Source: Amyelois transitella
Taxonomy: Eukaryota; Arthropoda; Insecta; Lepidoptera; Pyralidae
Reading direction: 5' to 3'
Assembly: GCF_032362555.1 (NCBI RefSeq)
Contig: NC_083517.1
Span: forward strand, 7,088,001-7,152,000
Length of the DNA stretch: 64,000 nt
Numbering within the stretch: position 1 is the first letter of the stretch; the number at the start of each line of letters is the position of its first letter. Positions 1 to 11,885 of the stretch are shown piece by piece. The position numbers were made by a program, and so were the translations under genes. The notes under the pieces are model-generated. The model worked only from the letters and a program-made list of their open reading frames with translations. It was not told where the DNA came from and did not search any database.

Positions 1-2333
1 GTTCATTAAAATCTATTGAAAATTTCCTATAAAAACGAATACCATTCTATATTTGTAATTTGTGTGCACATATTTTGGTAAATATACCGGCAGATATAAA
101 TTTCGCGGGGTCCATAATACGGCCCGTTCTGCGATAAACACGTCTCCTGACTTCGTTTAAAATTCTTGTACCGCGCTTTTATGGAAGGGTGGTTAAACCT
201 TTGATTGATCACATGCAGTTTGCTTGCATTTACCTATATTGTATAACAAACTGGACCTGGTTTGCATCGATATAAGCCAAGTCTTCACTTTTCAAGGACT
301 AGTCCTTGTTATATGTAGTGAAAGAAATTTTAGTTACTTGGTCAAAGTTGTTTCGATTTTCTTCCTCCCGGCCTATAACCACAATGCAGGAGAGAGGGTA
401 TAAGGCAAGTAATCCTAAGCAGATTGCAAGAGTCAATCGAGAGAAAGGCTTATAAACTTGCATGGTATTTAACATTGCATTATCTACTTATTATCTATGT
501 ATCACAATAAATTGTATTATTATCTAATCGATCCAGCAAAACGTGGCCTTCAAGTTTTGTCACAATTGACTAAAATTTAAGAGCCCCTTGAGAGATTAAA
601 GAATATTGTCTTATCTGAATCCGTTTTCTATTGGTGCTATTATCTCTGCATAAATAGAAATAGGATACGTATTCTTTATTGAGGTCACATCGATCACCAT
701 CGCCCCGAACACAACTGTACCCAGGCATTAATATTAAGGCTATTAACAGATGCCTACTTATGTTAAGATATTATAATGTAGATAGTCATCTGATACGAGC
801 TCTGAAGCGCACATTCTAATCTAACGATATTCAGCGACTAAGCCTTGCATTTTAGAGAATTTCAGAGCGTCGAAGCGGTATTTTGCATCGTACATGAGTA
901 ATCTCATTAGTGCTACAATGGTAGCGCCTAATCTGATACTACAGTGATGCGCTGTTCCTGTACCTATGAAGGAACACAATTTATTTTAAAAATAACAAAT
1001 TTTAATGCAGGATTCCAGGTTGGTTTGGGAATAGATGCGAAAAGATGAAAGAATGAGTTATTGTAGAATTAATAATTTTAAATGAGAGTGTGAACAGTAA
1101 GTATTTTTTTTTAAATTTCACTTAGTACAATTAACTACTAATAACGACATAGAGTACTTTTCAACCCAGAAAAATACTGTTTCGGTGTGATAGACGACTA
1201 GGTATTCATGCGAGCAAGGACGTGTAAAAACAAAATTTTTTTCGTGCTAATAACAATAAACCATAGTAAAATACAAATTTAAAAAATATGAATGAAATGT
1301 CGTCTAGATACGTAATTCGGCACAGCGGTCCCCGGTCACCAGCTAAAATGTAAAATGGCTCCCTTGCATTTTTCCTAAGTGCCATAAAGTATGACATTTA
1401 TTACGGTCAAATCTGCCTCAACCACTATTGATAGGCAAATGAGAGAGTTTTTTAAAAGAAAAACGATGTCTGCTTTTTATGTGTTCTTTGGATAAGGATA
1501 TTTTTAAGATGTTGAAACATGTGCGTTTCTTGCTCGTTACAGTTTCGCGGATGTGTTTTTGTGACATTTTGTCAATATTAGAATAAATGCCTGCCCATTT
1601 ATTGTAAGTTTGAGCTACAGACATATCTATCTAAAACTAGAAAATTTTCTACCGATATGTAATAAGTACCATCAAGTTTAATCCTTTATACTTGTAAAAT
1701 TCTCTCTTTTTAGGTTTTAAGGTACTTACATACGCTGAATAGACATTTAAGTTGGCTTTTTTAACTAAAAAATAATTTTATTTAAAAATTTCAGTGCCCC
1801 AAAATTAGGGTTATGAAAAGGAGAAAAAGGGGCTTAAAGAATCTCGAAATTGAGCTATCATTGGCGATAAGGGCAATAACTCAACGAATAGGTCAAGCAC
1901 AATAGTGAGTGCCACCGATAATCGTATATTAAAGCCCTTATCCCTATGAGCACCTTGGTTACAATAGAAAGGAATATAACGCCGAAAAGTGCCCACATAA
2001 AAATGACATACGATTTTCGCTGTGTTGCCGTTTGGTGGAAAATATAGAGTCCTATCCCTTTGAGTTTCAACACTACTATTAAATTCGACGTCGCTATTAT
2101 AACGCTGTGAAGTACAGCCGAATAAATAATAAAATAGTAGAAAGTTTAAATTATGGTTAGATACAAATCTAAAAGACAATGGTCTCTTATCTATTATATA
2201 ATGATTGTATGAAAAATATGTAAGAAGCGCAAATCAAAATATCACTTTATTTCGAAGTCGCTATTTAGCCTATTAAGTTATGCTTTTATTTACACCGGAT
2301 TTTTGATTTCAAAACTGCTAAGATCTATATAAA

Positions 2334-2455
2334 ATACATACATACATACATACATATGATCACGTCTATATCCCTTGCGGGGTAGACAGAGCCAACAGTC
2401 TTGAAAAGACTGAATGGCCACGTTCAGCTATTTGGCTTAATGATAGAACCGGGAT
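2334..2455 (-). repeat. Repeat family A, 3'-end fragment
   Basis: Starts with a catacata tail and continues into the family A core (CACGTCTATATCCCTTGCGG, then GTAGACAGAGCC, then the GTCTTGAAAAGAC hairpin). At least ten copies or fragments occur in this window in both orientations. The 5'-truncated copies all begin at a short microsatellite tail, as expected of a non-LTR retroelement 3' end or a SINE that borrows one. Confidence 0.75.
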
Positions 2456-2981
2456 TAAATATATGATATATAGTATCTACCTTTACATATTTACAAATAT
2501 TAGAACCACAATGAAATCGAGAACAGTAGGTATGCAAAACATACCTATCTATAGGTTAATACATTATCTTTCTACTAAAAATTCCACAACGGACTTCCTC
2601 ATAAAAATGATTTTCAAAAAGCATATCAAGTAATATACACAAATAAGTAAGCACTCAGTCACTGGCCATGAAATAAAACCATCAGCCCCTCTCAACAATG
2701 GTTAGAAATAGCTTTTCACATCAGGCGGCAAATGCGAAATCGTAATAAAAACTATCCGTGTCATATGTAAAGTAGCCATAATATTGAAAACTTCCAAAGT
2801 CCATCAATAAATGTGACGTTGTGGGGAACGCTGCGCGGTCGTAGGGATGTGAATGTCATCTTTAAAATGTTGATATCGATTGTTTTAGACACACGTATGT
2901 TACTTACGTTCTAATGGAGTGATAGATGAAAGTTAAATCCCGAGTTTATAATTTTTTGTCACTAGACCAGCATGCACTACA

Positions 2982-3050
2982 TACATACCTAAAATCACGC
3001 CTTTTTCCCCGAGGTGTAGGCAACATTCATGCACTACATGAATGTGTTTA
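2982..3050 (-). repeat. Repeat family B, short degenerate copy
   Basis: A catacata tail followed by AAAATCACGCCTTTTTCCCC and GAGGTGTAGGCA. It matches the better preserved family B copies at 3701-3835 and 33747-33880, then decays. Confidence 0.5.
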
Positions 3051-3700
3051 TTAACCTAGTCGCACGAATAAAAGACGAATTGGAAACACACGGCTATGCT
3101 TTTAAAAGTCATTAAAATTTCGGCTAAGTTTGTTTAATAATGTGTTAGGTAAAATATAATAATTAGTAATAATTTGTCGTCAAATAATTATTTATTTAGA
3201 AAATAAACATATGAACTCTATCTACACAGAACATCCACAAAATTTATTTGGAAAAAAAATTACAAAATTTGTAAGATAAAGAGATTTGCAAAATAAAAAG
3301 CAAACTTACAAACTCTATCTACAAGGAGTGTCCATAATTTTTATGGCTTATGTCCAAAAGTTTATAAAGAAAATAAAATTGTACAAAAAGAAATAACAAC
3401 TGTCCTTTAAACTAAATCTTATTCGCCACATCACTAGAGGGAGGCGTCAAAACGCACGACCGCAACTATCAAAGGGAAATCTTTTCCGTGTATCAATAAC
3501 GTGGGCCGAGACGACGAGACATACCGCACTCTTTTATGTGCCTGATGTAGCAAGAATATATTTCTCATGAGTACTAGGTATCTTCACTATAACATTGTTG
3601 ATAATATTAGTTGGAATCGTTGCACGATCTGCGAAGCTTTAGAATGTTGATAATTCGTAGCAGTCTTAGGTCGTAGCCACGTTCTAGTATCTACTATTAC

Positions 3701-3835
3701 ATACATATATAAAATGACGCCTCTTTCCCGGAGGGGTAGGCAGAGACTACCTCATTCCACTTGCCACGATCTCTGCATACTTCCTTCGCTTCATCCACAT
3801 TCATAACTCTCTTCATGCAAGCTCGGCGGTTACTA
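3701..3835 (-). repeat. Repeat family B copy
   Basis: Microsatellite tail, then GCCTCTTTCCCGGAGGGGTA, then CCACTTGCCACGATCTCTGC and CTCTTCATGCAAGCTCGGCG. The copy at 33747-33880 is nearly identical over about 130 bases. The order of blocks (tail, ATCACG-like box, TTCCC-GGGGTAG-CAGAG box) parallels family A, so the two probably share a 3'-end ancestry. Confidence 0.75.
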
Positions 3836-6436
3836 TTAGGTATATATTTTTTTCAAATCGAAGTTATAGTAATCTGCAGTCTGCAGGTTAATTATGACTA
3901 ACTATTTTAAAAGAATTATTTATACGAAGTGGCTTTTTATATGTAAGTACTTACACCAATCAAACTTTCTCTCAAGATTTTTTCTTATCAATCATCATCA
4001 TTCGATGCATCATCATCAGTGCTCTGCTTCCTGCCTACAGACGTCTTACAAATGTAAGATACCAAATAAACTAATTTTAATTATACAAATCATGTAATAC
4101 AATTTGAGCTTATGAATTAAATTATTTTATTTTCTTATTGAACTTCATTACACTTCGAATTAATCGAGCGTAGGTAATCTGAAAATGAAGCTGCTGTTAA
4201 AACAGCTTTCCATTTCATTGTTTTTTTTATTCAAGAGATGGATTCTGTTTTTTATGACAAATTTTAAATGAACACCTTATAATAGCATACAGTTCATAAA
4301 TTAACATTGAATTAGGTAATATTTAATTAGTAAATTTTTATATATTTTATTCTTCCAATATGTAAAACAAAATGATTTCAGACTTGATATATGTGAATAT
4401 TTATTTAATATGATTAAAACTAAAAGTAACTCAAAGTTTTAATGCGATCCTATAAACGAGAAATGTAACAAAAAAAAATCCATTTTGTGACAAATATTTG
4501 AAAATCGATCTGTTTATTTTTAAAATCTCAACAAAGCGACTCTTCTGAACGGCGCAAAGGCGTGAAATTATTTTCCTTGGCGTATGCAGATTAGAGGAGG
4601 GTGGCTGGTGGCTCGGGATTAGTTCCGGTTTACTTTTTATAGGATTCCGATGATAAATGTTACTATCGGATAGGCAAACGGGTGGTGCGTGAAATGTATC
4701 CAAATAAGCATCAACAGCAGTGGAGTTTTATTCAAATTTGCTACTCGGGCTCATCCCAATTTGTAGCAGTATTGTTCAAGTAATAAGTATGGTGATTTTA
4801 GGATCGTTTTGTTTAGGCGCAAAATTGCTAATGTGCCAAATACTTAATTAAACTCGTTTGTTAACAATTAGGTGCTATGTTAAAGAGCACCAAAACGCCC
4901 TTGGTTCAACATTTGATGTACGTAGTAGGAGTCTCGACAACTCAATTTAACTTCATCTTCCATACTCATATTTTCTGTGGGATAGGTAGAGACTATTAAT
5001 TTCTACTGGGCACGATTCTCACAGACCTTTCTTGCTACGGGCTCTGATTGCGGGCTCTCTAAATATCACCCTTTATATAGAATATTTATCCATATATGTA
5101 ATAAAATAACTCTCTTTTCCAGTTAAAAACTCAAAATACGAATGTAACTTTGAAGACGACCCAAAATCTATTTATCAAGAGGCAGTCAGCTACAATAAGT
5201 ACACAGCGCAACACATGTCGCACCCTTCCATCACGTCGGTTAGAAGTCAGACAAAAAACGAGGAAAGTCGTAGGGTGGACCATTGCCGATAGATATGATT
5301 TATAGATCGGACGTCATCGCCAATACGCCTTCTATACATCACGGTGTCACGACGTCGCCTTCGTAGGTTGGTATGAAACGGTCACGAAAAATAAATAATC
5401 TTTTACTTTTAATTAAAAGACGTCGCTTCTAGTAAAGACAGCATCTGATGTTTCTATTAGACAGTCGGTTCTGATACAAAGTGTGTAAAATCGGTTATCA
5501 TGTAAATATGTGGCTTTTCCGTAAGAGCTACTTACATGATGAATACCTAGGCTATTCCTAGGTATATTACGTGGCGGTACGAGTTGATTAGATTGTTTTG
5601 ATGCCATGGTGTGTAACGTTGTAAAAATCAGGCTGAAAATCAACTGAGGCTTTGCAGGTAGGTATAGGATTGCAAAACCAAACCATTCGACAAGATGAAT
5701 GTTCTGTCTTTTAATTAATCTAAATGAAACCCCTGAGATGTAGTCCGAACCGTTTACCCTTAAATTAACGTACAGTAGGTAAGTATTAATAAAAAAATCA
5801 CAAACACCCGCTCTGTCCATAAACTTTTATGAGCTACGTATTTACTCTTTTTCAATTAAATTACCCGTTATTATCTGAAATTTAGCAGCCAGCAAGTGGT
5901 CCATCAAAAACCAAAACGTTCATCAAATCTAACAGTAGTTATATAATCGCTCATATTGTCAGTAACAATACAATTTGTTTGGGAACTCGACGCGTGAGAG
6001 GAATAATAACAAATGATTCGCGCCCTAACGCCGCCTGGCGTTGAAAGATCACGCCTATTGCTTCGAGCTGATGAAAAAAGTAGGTAACTCTCGAAAACAT
6101 TACTCTGGGAGATACATTAGCAACGCATTGAAATATTCGCAAAGAAATGAAAAACTGTACCTATTGAAAAACAATTTCATAGCTGTGATGTTACATATTG
6201 CCATGATGTTTTATATATATTAAATGGAAGACGAATTATAAAAAAAAACATGTACAATATGTTTGTATGTAAGTTAATTTAAATTTGCGTCGGTTGTGGC
6301 ATGCGGCAGACTATGGTGAAGATAAAAGTAATGTGCGGCATGGTAAGAGAAGGATCCAGTTAATTAGGTATAAATAATTAGCCGAATGACACAACTGTAG
6401 TTTTCACAAGCCCCATTGTCACACAAAAATATTATT

Positions 6437-6515
6437 ATTGTTAGGCTCTGTAATGCAGTGGCACTTGGTTTAAAATTACAAGGTTCAAGATTCGGTCCTT
6501 GCTCAGTCCAGGACA
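6437..6515 (+). repeat. Degenerate tRNA-like SINE head
   Basis: GCTCTGTAATGCAGTGGCAC resembles a pol III A box, and AAGGTTCAAGATTCGGTCC, about 30 bases later, resembles a B box. The spacing fits a tRNA-derived SINE. There is no cloverleaf I would trust and no recognisable body, so this is a decayed element at best. Confidence 0.35.
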
Positions 6516-6895
6516 TTATTATAAACACCGTTTTGATTAACCTATTTCTTGGATATCATACTTAAAATTTATTAAAAAGTATCTGCGAGCTGAAGATTGA
6601 AAGACGAGTGAGTGTATTGTATTGTTGTACAATAGAAAAGTATTAAGGAAGTAAGTACCTATTCTTCCTACTTCCATGCTTTTAATTATTTTAATTTTCC
6701 CTCGCCCATCTTCCTTGGCGTGTAAAAAAATAATGACATTGACAAATAATTGACATTGATTGCCAATTTGACTTGACAATACATCATTGTCAAAAACAGA
6801 TATATTTATCGATTGACCTCAACTTGAATTACTTTAAACAAAAATAATTCTATCAAAAGTTATTGCATTTATTGGCATATTAAACCAGAATAAAA

Positions 6896-9800
6896 ATGAG
6901 ATGGACAGTTCATATAGAAGGTGGGCCAATGCGCGTAAATCATGCGGCTGTTTGTATTGGAGATAAAGTTTATTCATTCGGTGGTTACTGTTCCTCCGAA
7001 GAATACAAAGATTGGGAGCCAATTCCCGTCCATGTTTTGAACACCGAAACACTGCGATGGGCTGCCGTTAATTATGTAAAGAATGACGTTGTCCCTTTCC
7101 AAAGATATGGCCACACTACAGTAGCTTATGGAGATAAGGCAAGTACCATACAAATCATAAATGGATGCTTTAAACACTCGAAATTATTTATCCAGCAGGG
7201 GACTTCATATGGCTGAGATGATACTCACATTTTCAATGATTATCCCAGTTGGCAATCAAGCTCTTAATAGTTTAAAGATCCCTGTAAAGACGTTGTTCTA
7301 ATCATCCAATATTTTTGGAATTTCAACCAATGTGTTACTACTATAAAGTGTATTAATATAAGTGTAAGTACAAATAAAACGGAATGGAAAGAAAGAATGC
7401 ATTTGTTGTAATGATAATGTAATAGTCATAGGAGAGGATCATACTGTAATAGATTCTTAGCAAATCAACTCTGTAAGGCCATATTTTCAAGAATCAATAT
7501 GTCATCTTTGATATAAAAACAACATACAGATTATTCAAACTGACTTAAAACCTCCGTTTACTTCTTCCTACTGACATTAGTCCCAATAACATACACACTT
7601 CTCACCTTTTTACACAAAATTATTCTCATCTGCAATCAATAAAACTAGTTTTCTTATGTTTTCAGTTAATGTTTTTGAATTAAATTTCAGGTTTTTATGT
7701 GGGGTGGCAGAAACAATTCAGTAGCATGTGAAACACTATCTGTTTTTGATACAAAATTATTAGAATGGTCCGTGCCTACTGTTTCTGGCATGATTCCCTT
7801 TGCTAAAGATGGCCATTCAGCATGTGTTATAAATAACAAAATGTATATATTTGGTGGGTTTGAGTATCTGACTGACCAGTATTCACAAGAAGTCCACTGT
7901 TTGGACCTGGATACGCTTCATTGGACGTATTTTGATGCCTGTGGTGATATACCTTCTCATCGTGATTTCCATACGGCGGTTCCTGTCGGTGACAGGATGT
8001 ATGTGTTTGGGGGAAGAGGTGATCTTGATAGCCCACATAATTCTCTGGAAGAAGTATACTGCCCCCAAGTGTTCTATTTAGATACAAAAGAGATGAAATG
8101 GGTTGTCACAAAGCCCACTGGAACATGGCCTGAAGGCAGGCGTAGTCATTCTGCATGTAAGATTCAATTTAATATAATTATTTTTTTAATTTTACAAATT
8201 TATTTATTACTTTATGCATATAAAATATACAAAACAAGTAAGCTTAATGCCATAAAGCATTATAAATAAATATATATGGGACAAATTACACAGATTGAGT
8301 TAGCCTCGAAGTAGGTTCGAAACTTGTGTTACGAGATACTATATTTTATAATAAATACTTATATAGATAAACATCCAAGACCCATGCCAATCAGAGAAAG
8401 TTCGTTTCTCATCATCCCCTGGCCGAGATTCGAACCCGGAACCTCCGGTGTCACAGACAAGCGCACTACCGCTGCGCCGCCACAGAGGCCGTCCGTTTTT
8501 CTCTTTCTCTCTTTGTCAGTTGAACTTATGGTACCTGTGTTCTTATATTTTTTAGTTTTGGTGTAAGTGATATGTGTAGTTAATAAAATTACATTTTAAT
8601 TTTACAGGGTTCCATGATGGCTACATGTACATTTTTGGTGGTTTTAACGGGAACACCAAAACCCACTTCAATGACTTATTTAGATATTCAATTCAAGGGA
8701 ATTACTGGCAAGAAGTACATGTTCTTGGATCTGCTCCTTGTAAAAGAAGACGACAAGCCATTTTATTGTATAACAATAAAGTATACTTATTTGGAGGCTC
8801 CAGGTAACTATGGTCTCAAATACAGACCGAGCTGAAATGGCTGTAAATATTTTCAATTAGTACTTTAATCTGACATATCTATGGGAGATTATGAACTTAG
8901 GTCCTCCTATTAACATGCTCAAAATGAGAATTCTGACATCATATAGTAATTTTATGTTTCCAGTCCATGCCCACACACAAATAGTCGATCAGTTGACCTC
9001 AACAATGATTCAGAACGGCTGACAGACAACAGCGATCTTCATGTCTTAGACTACTCTCCTACATTAAAGACGCTTAGTATTTTATGTGTGTTGGAGCACA
9101 ATTTAGACCAGTCATCCTTGCCACGTGATATAGTGTAAGTATAATCACTGAATAAATTATATTACTTATCCAATATGCCTTAGAGTAGAGCCTTTGCCTT
9201 TAGTCGCAGTATATGATATTCGCAAAACATCATAAGAGCAAGACATTATAATCTCAAAATAGCACATTCTCAAAATATGATATTCTCAAAATATCATAAT
9301 AGCTAGATATCATATTCGCGAATCATAATGTTCCCAATACATCATATTTGCAAAAAAGCTAATACTCAGGAAATCATATTCAATCAAATATCATATTCGC
9401 ATTTCACGATATTTTTGATCCAAAAGTAACATCAGCTACAATAAAACCAAGACTGCGTTTAATTGATTCTTGTCCTAAAACGTGGTACTGGCTGGCCATT
9501 TATTTGACAGGAAAAACGTCAACTTTGATTAAACATATTATTTATTGCCTCAGAGGGTAAAATACTTTGCTTTAATTAGTGTTTCTCTGCTTAGGCATAA
9601 ATATGGAACAATTCAAATGTAATAATAATGAAATAAAGTTCATCAAAAGTCAAAAAAATAAACCGGTGTTACTCTATCAGGGATACAGGTACAATTTCTA
9701 TTTAAAAAACAAATCTGGGACGACAAACTGGCGGTGTTCTAAGCAACAAGAATGCAGAACGTCAATAACTCTCAACGCCAACAATGAAATTATCAGACCC

Positions 9801-11808
9801 GCTAAGCATGTCTGTGATTCTCCCAATTTTACAAGCAACCTAATAGATTTGATTGTTGATGACTGTAAGAATGAGGTGTGCACCAATTTTACTTCTGCGC
9901 AAAAGATTTTTGAGAACAATATTTTAAAACACGATTTCAAGGGTCAAGAACATGAAATACCAATATTTGCGTCAAAAAAAGATACTCTGTACAGAGCTAG
10001 AAATAAATATTTAAATATGGATAACTTGAAAAAAGACTCATTTAACATAAGACTTCCAGATAACTTAGTAGGAGATTTCTATTTATACGACGTACATGAA
10101 TCATTTGGCCGTATTATATTTTTTTCAATGTTGACACGTGCAGAGATACGTGAATATTTAAAAACGGTATCAAGTATTTACGGAGACGGTACGTTTAAGA
10201 TTGTACCTAAGCCGTATTATCAACTATACAGCTTACATGTCGACGTGGCACGTACTGAAGAAACAATTAATTTTATTCCAATAATTTTTGCTTTACTTCC
10301 CAACAAACAGCAAAAAACGTACGAGTGCTTTTTTTCTATACTTAAACTACAATTCGGATTGAACTTAAATATGTACAAGTGCGATTACGAACTGCCTGTT
10401 GTTAAAGCTGTAAACCAGGTATTCCCAAATGCAACCGTCAAAGGCTGCTATTATCACTTTTGCAACGCTGTTTTCAAAAAAAGCAAAGAATTCGATCTCT
10501 CTGCAGAAAATCGAAAAATTGTGCAATATTGTTCATTGTTACCACTGCTACCATCAAATTTGATACCGGAGACATTCTACACGATTATGGAAATGTCATC
10601 ACGAGACCGAGACATTAATAAATTTCTTGATTATTTTAATAATCAGTGGATGAAAAAGATAAGCAGTTCTATATTAAGCTGTTATGATCAAAAAAACAGA
10701 ACTACAAATGGAGTCGAAGGATGGCATCGCCGAATTAATAGTAAAATTCCTAAAAAGCCAACATTGTATCAATTTATAGCATTAATGAAAAAAGAAGCAA
10801 AAATACAAAAAGTAAAACTAGAAAGAAACAATTTACATTTTGCTGACAAGAAACGAAATAAAAAAACGATAGACAAAAATAAAAAAATTAAAAGTATCGT
10901 CAATGATTGTGTACTTAAAACAATAAGTCTTCCGGTATGTCTAAAACGGTTAAGTGTTTTACAGAAATATTAGTAGTAAATATATTTTGAATATAATTAA
11001 TAATAATAAGAATATTTTTTATTTTGTTTTTTGTAATAAGAATAAATAATTTGTTTTGTAATACCTAACAAATAATACTATGTTTCGAAATAATATATCT
11101 ACCATTTCCAGCACTTCCAGCGGTCACCTCCTCCGCTCTTTTTTGTCTAGCTACATAAATTTTTGTCATATATCGTAATATATCAATTACATATGCCTTA
11201 CTGTACTTAGAATATAATGTTTTGAGCTTATCATATTTTGCGAGTGTGGTATATTGCGAAAATCATATTTCGTGAATGTGTTTTTACGAGAATCTTATGT
11301 CTAGCTATTATGATATTTTGAGAATATCATATTTTGAGAATGTGCTATTTTGAGATTATAATGTCTTGCTCTTATGATGTTTTGCGAATATCATATACTG
11401 CGACTAAAGGAGCCTTTGTTGAGTTGTTTTTCTGAAATTCATAATATTTGAGGTGTTCCTCTTGGGAGAGGTATAAAATGAATGGGGTTCTCACTGAAAA
11501 AATACGTCACCTTACATGTGAAGAAATTTAAAGTTTGGCGTACCTGACGCAAACGCCAACCCTTGGGTATTTCAAGCACTGTTTTATGTTATCGTCCTTA
11601 GGCTTTATACATAAATTTCTGTCAGTCCTTTTTCTACTGTGCTTAAATACACACAGCTTTTAAAGACTTTCACTTTAGCATAATTGAGTACAAACCTATA
11701 AATATGCTTATTGTGATTTTCTTAATTCTTCAATTTTGTTTCAGACGAGATATTCAATTAATGGTGTTGCCAAACCGAATAAGCAGGCCCTTTAATCAGG
11801 CAGGCTAA
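6896..11808 (+). CDS. KLHDC3: Kelch domain-containing protein 3 (CUL2 substrate receptor), complete
   Basis: Coding exons 6896-7138, 7691-8156, 8608-8803, 8964-9134 and 11745-11808 join in frame to 379 residues plus stop; human KLHDC3 is about the same length. The product starts MRWTVHIEGGPMRVNHAAV and carries Kelch blades marked by YSFGGY, MWGGRNN, MYIFGGF, MYVFGGRGD, YIFGGFNG and YLFGGS, with RDFHTA and EGRRSHSA between blades. The tail (LPRDI ... NRISRPFNQAG) matches the family C-terminus. In vertebrates KLHDC3 recruits proteins with C-terminal glycine degrons to a CUL2-elongin ligase; that role is inferred from orthology. Intron 1 begins with GC (AAG|GCAAGT). Intron 2 contains a minus-strand SINE and intron 4 a 2.2-kb MULE in the same direction as the gene. 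It is convergent with DCAF13 about 700 bases downstream. Confidence 0.95.
8270..8491 (-). mobile_element. tRNA-derived SINE, copy 1
   Basis: Read on the minus strand it starts GGCCTCTGTGGCGGCGCAGC (A box region), has a B box GGTTCGAATC, then a body (TTGGATGTTTATCTATATAA, then AGGCTAACTCAATCTGTGTA) and an AT-rich tail. Copies 2 (38753-38979) and 3 (59738-59983) are closely similar. It lies in KLHDC3 intron 2. Confidence 0.85.
9135..9196. other. Intron 4 of KLHDC3, left part, with 8-bp target duplication
   Basis: The donor GTAAGT at 9135 is followed by about 60 bases of ordinary intron that ends in AGCCTTTG (9189-9196). The same 8-mer recurs at 11411-11418 immediately after the transposon and is its target-site duplication. 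Confidence 0.8.
9197..9307. repeat. Left terminal inverted repeat of the MULE
   Basis: Begins CCTTTAGTCGCAGTATATGA and is made largely of short units such as ATTCTCAAAATATCAT and TTCGCAAAACATCAT. More diverged units continue inward to about 9420. Repeated subterminal units are commonly transposase-binding sites; that role is inferred here. Confidence 0.95.
9603..10973 (+). CDS. MULE transposase with FLYWCH zinc finger
   Basis: 457 residues from the ATG at 9603. An in-frame ATG at 9579 exists, but TTTCTCTGCTTAG just before 9592 looks like a splice acceptor, so the 9603 start (MEQFKCNNN) is preferred. Residues about 11-71 form a FLYWCH finger (F13, Y28, W43, C45, C51, H69), a DNA-binding module often found in these transposases. 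The MULE catalytic core follows: D195 in GDGTF, D261 in KCDYE, a C-x2-H at 282-285 (GCYYHF), and E372 in NGVEGWHRRIN. These are the expected DDE residues and none is missing. The last 80 residues are lysine-rich. There is no internal stop or frameshift. Base composition matches the AT-rich surroundings. Confidence 0.92.
   Translation: MEQFKCNNNEIKFIKSQKNKPVLLYQGYRYNFYLKNKSGTTNWRCSKQQECRTSITLNANNEIIRPAKHVCDSPNFTSNLIDLIVDDCKNEVCTNFTSAQKIFENNILKHDFKGQEHEIPIFASKKDTLYRARNKYLNMDNLKKDSFNIRLPDNLVGDFYLYDVHESFGRIIFFSMLTRAEIREYLKTVSSIYGDGTFKIVPKPYYQLYSLHVDVARTEETINFIPIIFALLPNKQQKTYECFFSILKLQFGLNLNMYKCDYELPVVKAVNQVFPNATVKGCYYHFCNAVFKKSKEFDLSAENRKIVQYCSLLPLLPSNLIPETFYTIMEMSSRDRDINKFLDYFNNQWMKKISSSILSCYDQKNRTTNGVEGWHRRINSKIPKKPTLYQFIALMKKEAKIQKVKLERNNLHFADKKRNKKTIDKNKKIKSIVNDCVLKTISLPVCLKRLSVLQKY
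11300..11410. repeat. Right terminal inverted repeat of the MULE
   Basis: Reverse complement of 9197-9307, ending CATATACTGCGACTAAAGG and followed by the target duplication AGCCTTTG at 11411-11418. Diverged units of the same type extend inward from about 11210. Confidence 0.95.
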
Positions 11809-11879
11809 TGCTACCAATTTATTTTGCAACTTACCCATCAGAACTTTTGTTATAATTTGACTTTATAAAATAAGATTAT

Positions 11880-11885
11880 AATAAA
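11880..11885 (+). terminator. Poly(A) signal of KLHDC3
   Basis: AATAAA, 72 bases after the TAA stop. It gives a short 3' UTR that ends well before the convergent DCAF13 gene. Confidence 0.6.

Larger units (their letters stand above)
1..6895. other. Intergenic, AT-rich, no convincing gene
   Basis: No reading frame here combines a plausible start, splice signals and recognisable protein sequence. The longest open frames (minus strand 5413-5820 and 1811-2179) have no family signature. What can be seen is repeat debris: LINE/SINE-type tails at 2334-2455, 2982-3050 and 3701-3835, and a tRNA-like block at 6437-6515. The last 100 bases before 6896 should hold the KLHDC3 promoter, but no TATA box stands out. 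Confidence 0.6.
9197..11410 (+). mobile_element. Mutator-like DNA transposon (MULE), apparently intact
   Basis: A 2214-bp element bounded by 111-bp terminal inverted repeats (9197-9307 and 11300-11410) that I find identical base for base. It is flanked by an 8-bp direct repeat AGCCTTTG (9 bp if one shared G is counted). One uninterrupted transposase frame fills the centre. Long TIRs, an 8-10 bp duplication and a FLYWCH plus MULE transposase are the standard marks of the MULE superfamily. It sits in the last intron of KLHDC3 in the sense direction. Perfect TIRs and an open frame imply a recent insertion. Confidence 0.93.

Noticed and set aside
1811-2179. 122-codon minus-strand frame, with a second overlapping 71-codon frame
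   Set aside because: Two overlapping frames of similar quality in the same stretch argue against either being real; no family features.
5413-5820. 135-codon open frame on the minus strand
   Set aside because: No domain, no splice context and a composition like translated noncoding AT-rich DNA. It may be chance.
9579-9602. First ATG of the transposase frame at 9579
   Set aside because: A splice-acceptor-like TTTCTCTGCTTAG lies between it and the ATG at 9603, and the added residues do not resemble the family start.
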